Shown one piece after another: positions 26,901 through 38,900 of a stretch of 64,000 bases of DNA (its first letter is position 1; each line of letters starts with the position of its first letter). This DNA is from Echiichthys vipera. Its lineage: Eukaryota; Chordata; Actinopteri; Perciformes; Trachinidae. The position numbers and the translations under genes are program-made. The notes under the pieces were generated by a model that had not been told where the DNA came from, did no database searches, and was given only the letters and a program-made list of their open reading frames with translations. The stretch spans positions 7,032,878 to 7,096,877 of the forward strand of contig OY829654.1 of NCBI GenBank assembly GCA_963691815.1, given 5' to 3'.

Positions 26901-29900
26901 ATACCACCATATTATGGGAATAGTTTCTTGGGAAATACTTGCAATAAGTGATTGTTTTTGTTTGTTTTTGTTATAACTGGGCAATATGGGTGCAGTAGAA
27001 ACAAGTTGATACAGTTTGGGGAACCTGTTCACAAACAGTTGCTTTATTATCTACACATCCAGCAGTTAGAGCAACATTTTCATTCATTGGGAGTCGTGTT
27101 TGTGGTCACCTGATGAATGCAAGTGCAATATTGTCTCTCACTCCTGATGAAAATATCTGGCTCTTAAGCTGCTATGGCATTTGGTATTTGAAGTGTATTT
27201 AAAGATTATTTGTGTTCTTGCGGAGAGTTAGATAAGAAGATTGATGCCACTCTCATATCTGTCCATTCAATATGAAGCTATAGCTAGCAGCTAGCAGCTA
27301 GTCAGCGTAATGTAGCATGGAGACTGGAAACAGGAGGAAACCGCTAACCTGGCGCTGTTCGAAAAGTAACACACCAGAACCTCTAAAGCTCACTTACAAT
27401 ACATCTTATTTCTTAAATTCCTACAAATACTAAATGCTTTAGACTATTTCTTGGTTGGTGTTTGGCTTTGAAACTTTAAATAGGCTTAAATATAATAGAT
27501 GGATATATACATATATATATATACTCCTTAAATCCATGTTGTTAATTAAGATGCGATCATATGGAAAGGAGTTTTAATTTGGATAGAAGAAGCCTTCTGG
27601 TTTCCTTTTGTAGTCTGATTAATATTGACCAATCACAGTTGAGCAGGCTTTGGTTGCATGCAGGTAAAGAGTCTGTATGGAGAACAAAATTGGCAGCACG
27701 CACTGGCCTTCATGCAATCATGGAACCCATCAACTATGTCTGACGACACTTTAACTTTTCATTAGCTTTCCGTTATTATTTATCTGCACTCTGTCTATAG
27801 ACACTGTCTCTAAACTCCAACTCCATTGTCATGTCTTAATCTTCTAATCAAACTGTAAATGACCACCTCTCGGAATAGGAAGTCTTTGCCCGGATATCCG
27901 CTGGCTACGCCGGAAAGCCTGAAATACTAGCCGTTGCCCCAAGAGGTTAAATTGTTGTCAGACAATTGAGTTTTCTGACACAATGTTTATCCTGTTACTA
28001 CTGAGAAAGCTCGGATAGCTTGGCACATACCATCACAGAAGTGCCTGAAAATGAACTCACATTAGACAAAGTCCATTGTTCAAAGCAGATTCGAATATAA
28101 GAGTTTTATTGTCAATGAACAGCATTCTCTGTAATCATTCAACCGTGTTGAGTTGTCAGGTGACATGAAAGCTTGCAATAAAATCCAATGTGTTGTTTTT
28201 ACACTTCAGTTTTGTACAGATTAAACAAACAAGATATGACATGTTCAGTAGTGAGCTAAAGAGGTGCTGGTAGATACATTTTGTTACCTTTGGATAGAGG
28301 CCGGTTAGCTGTTTGCCCCAGGTTTGAAGTTATTGTGCTAAGCTAACCTCATATTAGCTGTACAGACATCAAATTTTCCAAAACTATTCCTTAAGTGTAG
28401 CATTAGTGTGCATGCAACGAGGGTGTGTGTAGTCTTTTGCATTTGCTTACCAAGCTTCCCCCCTTGGGATCAATAAAGTGTTTCTATTCTATTCTACTGA
28501 ACAAATATTAACATGTTGACGACGAGGTTGCGGCTGTGCTGCGGTTATACTAGTATTCTCTGCCCAAGGCGGTTTGAGTATATTTCCACTGGGCCTGATT
28601 ATAAAACTGTTCATCACCTCAAGACAGCTCAGAAGACACCCAAACAATTATGAGAGCAAGTGGGTGCTAATTCTAAAAAAAAAAAAAAAAGAAAGTCAAA
28701 GCGTGTTGTTTATATCAGTGTCATAGATCATCGTCTTGCTTTTGCAGAGATATGAAATAGTGCAAGTTGGCCCACACGTGTGACTTATAATTACACATCT
28801 TAGCCATTCCCTACATAATAATAAAAAAGACAGCATATCATTGCCAGGAAATCAGCCATACTCTGAGGTTGTTATTCTCTTTAACACACGCCATTGTAAT
28901 TAAACCATTAAAATTTTGCCCTCAAGGATTTTCTGTGCTCAAAGAAGAAAGGCTATGACCAAGGTAATTATTACCTTCACCTCTGAGCTAAAAAATAACA
29001 GCAAATCACTGTATAAATAATCAAAATCATCAGCTTAAGGCATGCTGAACTCTTTCCATTAAACAGATTGCGTTTTTATTTTAAGCATGTGCACTGTCAG
29101 AGCGTAACACACACTATACAGTGACAGCTGGGATGGCTCCCACAACCTGCCAGAAGAAAATCTGATTCATTGTATGCAGGTGAGTCTCTGTCTCGACTGA
29201 GAACATCAAAGAACTCACACAGGCAGACATGAAAACCATATTGCTTGATGACACAGAAAGATCTGTCAGAAGCGTTCAATCTCTCACTCGCTGCTATTGA
29301 CTGTGGCGTAAAGTAAACTATGGATTCCCTGGCATATATCTGTATCAGCACGTACAACTGGTGAACAAAGTGGGGAGGGAGCAGATCCAGGTATCAGTCT
29401 TAGAGCTGATGAAGAACACCAGGGCTCTGGCTTTGATCAGTGCTGATGTGTGGGCCACAAAGTGGCCTCATCTGTCAGCAGGTGTGAGCACACTGCTTTC
29501 CAGCACGGACCGAGAGAACGTGTCAGGTATTCTGTCTAAAGGTGAGAAACTTTAAATCTTCTCGACAGTGTTTATCCTCGTTGATGGGGCTCTAAATCAT
29601 CACACACCACCGAGGTTTCAGATCTTAAGAATGGGATGCATTGTGTCCAGAGTTTGGGTATTCACATCCTACACCAACAGTGTAAAGATACTCAATTACA
29701 AGTAAAAGCCCAGCATTCATAGTTTTACATAAAAGTATTATCAGCAAAATGTACTTAAAGTCCAACACATTTTAATGTAAAAACGACTCTGCTATGGGTA
29801 AGATTGTTTTAACGTGGTTTCCTGCATAGAAAGTAAAAAAACTCAGAAGGGGCTGGAGGCACATCTACTCTTTCTCCCTCATTGAGAAATTCTGGATCTG

Positions 29901-32900
29901 GCCTACTAGTCCTGCCCACCGATGCTTGTGCTAGGTTGAGACTCTTCAGAGACTAGAGCCCCTCGAGTGGACGGACGGACACGGAGCTTGGGGCTGCACG
30001 CCCATGGAGCTGATGTTTGTGATCTGCAACTAAGTTATAGTTTCAGCGTCCTGAACACAGCGTCAGTCAGACACAGACTCAGATAAGGAGTCTGTTGTGC
30101 ACTAAAGTAGTCGACTAGCAGACGTGTCAGAATGGTAAGTGTAGTTAGCGTCTTTGATTAGTTTTATGTTGTTTGTTAGCTTGTTAGCTTGCTACTGTCA
30201 GTAGCTGACAGCTATTATGGCAGTGTGTTTTCTCTCTGTACTGACAGTCCGCTCTGAGCTGGAGGTTTCAGGATTAAAACAGAACAGTTGATCGTTTGGC
30301 TCTCCACTTTTAAGCCGTCTATACAAGCGGACCTCTAACATCACAGGGGACCCCTTACATCCTGGACACACCCTGTTCAGCACCCACCCCTCAGGCTTCT
30401 CACATGGGCAGGCTGCTAAGCACATAACTCCCCCAAAAACAACTAAATGCTGCTAATTCAATAAGTGCAATAACTTTTAATACTTCTACTATTTTCCACA
30501 ATTTTATTTTTATATACGGTGTGTAACTGTAAATATTGAATTGGTCACTCTAATATAAATATATTTCGTGCAGTTTCTGTACAGTATACAACTCCTTATT
30601 TTTCTATTTATGAATAGATATATATTGTATATGTATACATTATCATTTATTTGCACTTATTTATATATTGCTGCCAAACCAAATTTTGTGTTTAACATAC
30701 AATAAGAATACACTTATTCGCTTCCTAGTAGAGAGATATACTGTACAAGAAGAGTTGATACAAGCATTTGGTTAGCTTAGCTTAGCAGAAAGACTGGAAA
30801 CAGAGGGAAACAGCTAGCCTGGTTCTGTCCAACAGTTACAAAAATCCTCTGAGTAGTTGCCAGGTAAAGAAGCCCTAAAGGGTCATACATTACATACATT
30901 TTATTTCCTGTCTTCCTGTGATTACAAGATAATTCCCCTCCATTTTCTTGTGATAACAAGATCATTTTGATCCGTTTTCTACGAGGTAATTAATTTGATA
31001 GAAAATGAATGAAACCCTGTCATGTCATGACTCCTAAAGACTTCTCATATCTTGAAGAACACTATAGACAACACATTGTAAAACTCCTCCCTGTACTGGT
31101 ATTTATGTTGTTGTAATATATTGTTATATTAATGAGGACATCAGGCTCACTTACACCTCTGATAAAGCTGAAGCCTTACAAAACGTCTTCTTAGATGACA
31201 CACACTAATGTGAACATTATCTGTAATAAAAATGCATAAAGTTGTTTCAGCCTATGTCAGGCCTTGATTGAAGAGATATGTGCTGGTGATCCATATTCTC
31301 CTGCTCCTCTGACATCGCTACACCGATTCCCCAGGTCTTAAAATTAATTATCTCGTTATCACAAGAAAACGGAGGAAATAAAATGTATGTAATGTATGAC
31401 CTTTTCGGGATTCCGAAGCCAGGCAACCAGTGGAGACTCCAGGAGTTACTGCGCCCAGCCAAGAAATAGTCTATCATATAAGCCCTCGTAAAAATATGAC
31501 GTGTTAATATTGTGTTGGCAGGCGGATTTTGTAACCGTTGGATAAAGAGACGTTTCCTCCCGTTTCCAGTCTCTACGGATCTTTGTTGTTGTTGAACTCT
31601 CTGCTACAAAGTGAATAAGTGCATTTCCCAAAGTGTCAAACTATTCCTTTAACTAATTTGTATACTGGTGGGTAGATAGAGCTGGGTATCTTTTCAGGTT
31701 ACTGGTATCGTGATTTTTTTAAAGCTATACTGATACTAATAGAGTACTTATTTTGATACCTTTTTTTTTTACATCACACGATACTTATGTGAATGGAAGC
31801 ATTCAGTGGCCTGAAATGCTAACACCACTCCTCCCCATCCAAATGATGAGGAATCCCAAACAAATAGTCATTTCTAGATCTGGGTACAAAAAAGATCGAA
31901 TGCAGGTATTATTTGACTAGAGAAGTTTCTACACTACTTTGTACGGTATCGTGTGTCAATACCCAGCACTACTTGTAGGTAGTTTAGTCCAGTGGTTTCC
32001 AACCTGGGGATTAGGCCCCTTCAAAGGGTCACAGGATAAATCTAAGGGGTCATGAGATGATTAATGGGGCAGTGAACATGAAAAACACAACATTCTGCAA
32101 TCGAAACCTTTTTTTGGACTCATTTCTAATCTTCTTCTGATGCCAGGTTTGTCTTGAACAGCTATTAAAATGAAGCCATCTGAGAAGATTAGAGGAGAAA
32201 TGTCTCCTTAGGGGAACTGCTAACAACTTGACGGACATGAGACATGCACTTCTGGGCTTGCAACATTAATAAACTTTTATATTGGCTCCGCAGTGGAGTT
32301 GCAGACGTCTTCCCAGCCTGTGCTCATACTGAGATAACATCTTTCTCCTGCTCTTTGCATTCTCTGATTTGCTCACAGCTCCCCATAACTGCCCATAAGA
32401 TCTCACCTAATCCGGTTGTCGCCAATACTATAACAATTTGGATCCAGTTCAGGAAGCAGTACGGATTGCAAAGGGCTTTGCTTTTTTCCATTTTTGTACC
32501 GACCCTACATTTCACATATGGTCAGATAAGGGCCTCAAAACGCTTAATGACCTATATGACGAAGGTGTCTTTGCGTCCTATGCATTTATGCCGGACAAAT
32601 ACAGCCTGCCTAATAGCCACTTTTTTCGGTACCTTCAAATAAGACATTTTATCCAAAAGCAATTCCCACATTTTCGGAACCGCCCCCCTGAAGCTTAGAT
32701 GGACCAATTCCTGTCTCTGAACTTACAACACAAACGATTGATATCTGTCATCTATAATAAGATTGCTCTTCTGAGCCCAGTCCCCACAGTCTCACCTAAA
32801 AATGCATGGGTAAAGGATTTGGGGGGAGACATTACTGATGACCAGTGGAGGGACATTCTGAAACTGGTCCAATCATCCTCGATTGGTGCAAGGCACGGCC

Positions 32901-35900
32901 TATTACAGTGGAAGGTGCTCCATAGAGCCCATTACACCAACGCTAAATTGGCTGAGATATACCCTAGTCACAGTGATGCTTGTAACCGCTGTAAGAAGTC
33001 CCCAGCCTACCACGCACACATGTTCTGGACGTGCCCGAAGCTTGCTGAATTTTGGTCCAATATATTTCAAACCCTCAAACAGACTCCAATCCCCTGACTG
33101 CTCTTTGGGCTCCCTCTATCAAAAATCTGCCCATTACTACACAACGTGTCGTGGCCTTTACCACCCAGCTCGCCAGACGTAACATTGTCCTTAAATGGAA
33201 ACATGTTTCCCCACCGACTCATAATAGTTGGATATGTGAAATTTTACAATGTCTAAGGTTAGAGAAGTTAAGGTTTTCACTGAGGGGCTCTTTGACAGCA
33301 TTCCACCAAACCTGGGACCCACTGCTGACTCTTTTTAGTAATAGTCTTACTGTTACTCCTGATGATGCTGAGGATGCTCCCTAGTGCATGGAAGGAGATA
33401 CCCCCCCCCCCCCCTCTTTCCTTTTTTTTGTTTTCCTCCTTCTTGAATTACTCTGTTTATTTTTGCTATTAGTAATTTTTTGACACAGAGCCCCAACTAC
33501 ACACTACTTTTTTTCATAAAAAGGGACATGAGCCAAAAAGTTTGGAAACCACTGATTAATCGTAAACAATGCATAAGCCTATTATATGTATTTTATGAAA
33601 AAAATAGAAGGGCACATGGAGATCGCACACATCCATCAAGGCATGCTTTTTCTCACAATGTTAATGTAGCGTATATTTTCAGTCGGGAACAAATTTTTCA
33701 CATTATTCCAACACCACATGAATGCAGCTCAAACGCCCTATCTTGCAATGTAAATAAAAGCGAAAAATAATGAATGTGTCTGACTCGTGATTCTTTCTAG
33801 GTTAATGTTACACCCTTCCACCAAGTTTCATGAAAAACGGCCCAGTCATTTTTTCCATAATCCTGCTGACAAACAAAAAAGCAGAAAAACTGAAAACGGA
33901 AAACATTACCTCCTTGTCGGAGGTAATAAAAAGTACCTAACTAACTAACTAATTCTAAAATAAATGTCAAATACACATAGTTAAGAAGTACTATGTTTCC
34001 ATCTCAAATGTAGGAGTATAAAGTAGTATAAAATGGAACTACTCAAGTACAAATACTTCAAAATTGTACTTAAGTAGTTACTCTCCACTGCTTTATCCAG
34101 GGCACACAATAAAAGTGAACAGAGTCTGTTTTATCAACCCACAGCACAGTGAGTTTCGAGCTTTTTGGGGTCAATTAGGAAATCAGTTGTAATCATTGTT
34201 GATAATTCACAGAGGCCTTATGAGATTTTATTACCCTGAAAAGAATAGTTTTAGGTTTCCATGGATGATTCTTTTTATGTGCACAGCTTTAAGTGGGTTT
34301 GTCATGTAGTTTGGGGAAAATTAGGTTGAATTTATTTGAAGCAATAAAATGGAAAATATTTCCCTGGGGCTGCATGCCACCAAAAACACAAACACAACTG
34401 TTAAAACATGTCTCTGTGGCTGCAACCAGATACTGAAACTCTACTCTGTTGCAGGCAGCTCCTGAATTCTTCCATGTGCACAGTTGGACTTATTTTCCTT
34501 TCTTTTGAGCGCTATCTGTTTTTCTACCTGTTCGCACACACGAGACAACATGAAACTTTTTGCTGCTGATAAAATAAAATGTTGCACAGGCAGGTTTAAG
34601 GTTGGACAGGATGATGGAGAGCCTTCTGTAATCTCTTGTTTTTACACCCCTGTACTTGTCCCTGTGCAGTCATCCATGCATGGGTGGACGGGCCTAACGC
34701 TGGGCCGATCCCGCCCCGGGAGGCAGGGATCCCCAGGCTGTGTGGGACGAGGGGATCCTGGTTACCTGCGTGCATCCCAGTCGTCATGCATCCACCCCCG
34801 TGTTCCCCACCGCTGCACTTCACAGAAAAAAGATTGCCTTGAGGATTTATCGCCGAAGAGCTAAATACAGTTAGGCATGCAATGTTGACTCTGTTCTCTT
34901 CTCACTGTGTTATTACTCAATTGGCAAGCACCGTGTGCACAACATAATTACTCCATCACACTATGAGGATGCTGTTATTAGTTCAACAAATGCTGAAGGA
35001 ACACTATTTGCAAGTGTAAATGAAATATAGTTATTATATAATAATATAGTTGAACATGCTTCCTAAAACTTATGGCTTGATTTAAACATCACTGTTGTCT
35101 CAACAAACAAAAGGTGTGTATATATTTATCATGTGAGAGAAAGTGAATAAATTTGTGTTTATGCTCAAGAGATCAACCGACACAGTCTTGGCTTCCTCCT
35201 GATATGAAAAAGCAATATAAGCTGAAAGACTTTGAACGTTGTGTGACATCTGTTTTGTGCATGAATTATAGGTTTGAAATTGGAGTGAGTGCTCATTTTC
35301 CCTGTGGTAGGTAAAATGAGCTGATGAAAAGCACCAGTGATCTAGATCCATCTCAGGTACGCAGGTTTTTTGCCCTGTGGCTCGACTGTGGGCAGAACAT
35401 TTTAGCTAAGTCGTCATTAGATCTTCCTCCTTTTATATTATTCCTTTGTGGCTCTACATTATGTTACATAAGTACACACTATAAATGATTCTTTTTTCTT
35501 CTTCTTACTTTTATTATGCAACCAATTTGCCCTCTGTCATGTTAAGTAGTTGGAGAAATATGATATGTGGTGACACCAACAGAGATACAAGGTATTAACT
35601 GAAACTGTAACTCTGTTAGATGCTGTGTAACTGATACATTTCATTGTTTTTTGGCATCTATAGAGAGCTGCAGGGATGACATTTTTGTAGGCCAACCTAT
35701 AAATTAGCATCGCCCTGATTCCCCCGAGAAAAAGCCAACGGGAATTTTCCATTAGATTTTGGATAATTGTGGAAAATAAGCTCAGCTGCAGTTGAAAGTT
35801 TATGATACTTACACATTTTGTTCAGCAAGATAATCTTCATAAATGGACACCACTTTTTTGATTTCTGAAGCGTAAACGCAGAGGGCAGAAGTAAAACGCC

Positions 35901-38900
35901 AACTTTCGGCCTAACAAACTACACAACTGATTTTCTATGTTTGGCGTGATGATGTTTTATGTCCCTGACAAAGTCTGCATGCAGCCACTTGTAAGTAACC
36001 GTCTTTTTTAGGAGAGAAAATACTTGGAGTATTTACCGTCAATCTCTCGAGTCTGCGTTTGGTTAACACAGTCCTCATTTCATTTTGCTCTTCTCAACCG
36101 TTGGATTAGAAGTTTGGTACCACTCATGTTTGTTTGGTAACAAAAAAAGCTAGCTGCAGACAGTTAGCGTAGCTTAGCATAAAACCTGGAAACGGGCAAA
36201 CAGCTAGCCTGGTTTGGTCAGACGGTAAAAAAATGTGTCTATCATAAGTTATATCTAACAACGTTTACCACATATAACCCCCTTACTTTGTTACTTTTGG
36301 TCAGAGCTAGGCTTGTCGTTTTCCCCCTGCTTTCACACTTTATCCTAAGCTAAGCTAACCATCTCCTGGTTGTAGCTTCATATTTACTCTTCAGATAAAG
36401 TTGTATTGATTGTTCTGTGCAAGGAAGTGAGTGTGCTATTTTAGGTTTTATTTGTTTTTTCAGATGCAAAGAAAATTGTGGCACTAAATACTTAACTGTG
36501 TCAACCCATTCTTATTATTGTAATTTCCTTTATAGAACTGCACATTATAATGCACATCGTATGCATTTGCAGGTCAATCCGAAATACCATCCTTCACTGT
36601 CAAAAATAAAAATGGCCATCTTATGTAGACTAATCAACATTATAGTTTTTCTTAAAGCTGAAGCTTTAGTTGACCAATGTACTGTTAAAGTATGTGTAAT
36701 GATTCAGAAATCATAGTTTCAGGAACATGACCTACACAGGATAAGAATCAGGCAAGATTAAGGGATTTCTATCAATCTGGCTTCAATCTGAAGCTATTAT
36801 AAATTAAACTAAATCCAAATAAAACAGTTGTTCTGTCTTTGTGGAGAAAACATAACACTGTGCGGTTTATTTTACTTTCAGATTTCATATGTAATGACAA
36901 AAGAGTTGGCTTTTTTCACTCTCTCTCAGATGACTTCATCCGTGATTTTTAATGACCTTTTAAGTCGTCTGACATGTTGAAAGCAGAGTTCACTATTGTG
37001 TAACACAGACTATAGGTAGTTCACACCATCAGTAGTGTATGGGAGGCGTGTGCTCTCACAGTGGCACTGTTTCCTGTGGGACTCGGCCTTGTTTCTTGTG
37101 TGTATGTTGATCCAAAAGGTCCCACACACTGCTGCATTAATCATCACTGGGGATGAGAGAGAGGAAACAAAAACCCTCGCCTCGGGCTAAACCCAGCCAT
37201 TACTCAACACGCCAGGCGTGATGTTTGACTTGACTCCCTCAATTACAGCCATCAGAGATCCCTCACTGCTCTCAACAATGACAGATTCCTCTCATCTTTA
37301 GAGAGCAGAGCAAGAAGGCTTACATATGTGCACCTTTTACATATTGCTCTAAAACTGTACAACATGATGGTTCACAGAGATCCCGGTTGTTTGAAATGTA
37401 CTTCACTTATCTCATTAAAAAAATTCCACTCACAGCACAACTCCACACCTCACTATTGTGATCACTTTCAAATGGAAAATCTCCCGAGGAATGCAGTGTA
37501 CTGCACGCTGCCAGCAGCCCACACACAGGATTGGTCAGATAGAAAGCGAATGCCATCATAAGAACTGTTTCCACTGGGCACAAGGGAAAAACATGTAAAT
37601 GTGGAGTGTAAATGTTTGGCTTGTTTGAGAACACAAATTTCTTGCCAAGACAGCTCCAATGGATGTGTTGTTTTCTCTGGGACCTAACAGATGTGTAATA
37701 GGATAAACTTACAAACTACCCAAGAAAAGCAAGTTTACCGCTTTTCACGGTGTGTGGCACGCTTTTCTCCTTTTTGTTGAACAGAAACAAGGACGGATAG
37801 GGTGGCACCAACAAATGCAACCTTGAATACAACCACTTCCACAGATGTCAAGCTTAAAGCTCAGGTTCTCATCAGAGGTGACGATGTTTGGCAAAGACAC
37901 TATCTGGCATAACACTGCGTCTTAAGAGTGATTATGTCATTACCCTCTGATTGTGGGAGATGAGATGAAAAGAATGTTAGAGAGGGAGGCACAGGGGGCT
38001 AATCCTCACCGAGGTGTTCTCTTTCAGGACCCTTTCTATGGGGCTTTGTGAGGGGCTTACACGGCATGCTGCCCCAGTTTTCGGGGCCGCACCGCCCCTA
38101 TCGGATGTCCCAGACACAGCGGAGTCAGACTAGGCCTGTGAATGACAGAATCAATGGGCTGGGAACAACATCGCCATAGGTCTTTAAATATCTGCCCACC
38201 TAACTTTCCCAGGAGTTACATCATGGCAGCGAGCCTATAAGGGACCTCAGGGGAAACAGTGTTTGTGAAAACACCCGGCTCCCTTGCGGGATGAGACGGA
38301 GGAGTGAAGTCCCAGTGGGGTGCAATCTTCAGCAGGCTTGAGGGTTGACACAAGGTCATCCTTCATAGCCTCTGCTTTTACAGGGCAAACCAAGTCAAAT
38401 AAACACCACCAGGCCACAACCACCTACAATGTGTTCTTAAACATACAAAGGAGACCTCACTGCTTGGTTTCAAGGCGGAGGGAAAAGGCGGCGAAGGTTA
38501 CGGTTAGGGATTCCAGAGCCTGGCGGCTGGTAGGAGCTGAAGGGTGGTATATAGGGCAGTGAGAGTTTGAGAATGCCAACATAATGGGTGGGCTGAAAGC
38601 AAAACAAATAGCCTGTTGAAAACCCTAGCAAATATGCAACACCAGCAATAAACCAATAAATAACAGAGTCAGGGGCCAACTGTTGCTCCTGAAAATTGAA
38701 TTGTACTACTGTAATGCAGTTTTGCAGTTGGGTATTTTTCTACTGAAAACATCATCGGCTTGTAGACTTGTTGTCATAGTAAAATGAATCTTCAATAATT
38801 CTGTTTCTTACTTAATTTCCTGCAGCAGAGCTCAGACTTTAAATGCCTTATTTTATTGTATTTAATCTTAACTCCTTCTGCCTGATACACGTAACTTTTC

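Noticed and set aside
32244..32642. 132-codon open frame overlapping the L1 remnant in another frame
   Set aside because: Past about 32,438 the LINE-like residues are in the alternative frame, so this long frame is mostly a shadow.
34484..34864. 126-codon plus-strand open frame with a GC-rich centre
   Set aside because: The opposite strand and the other frame are also open in the same GC-rich patch, and no domain or splice pattern was recognised.
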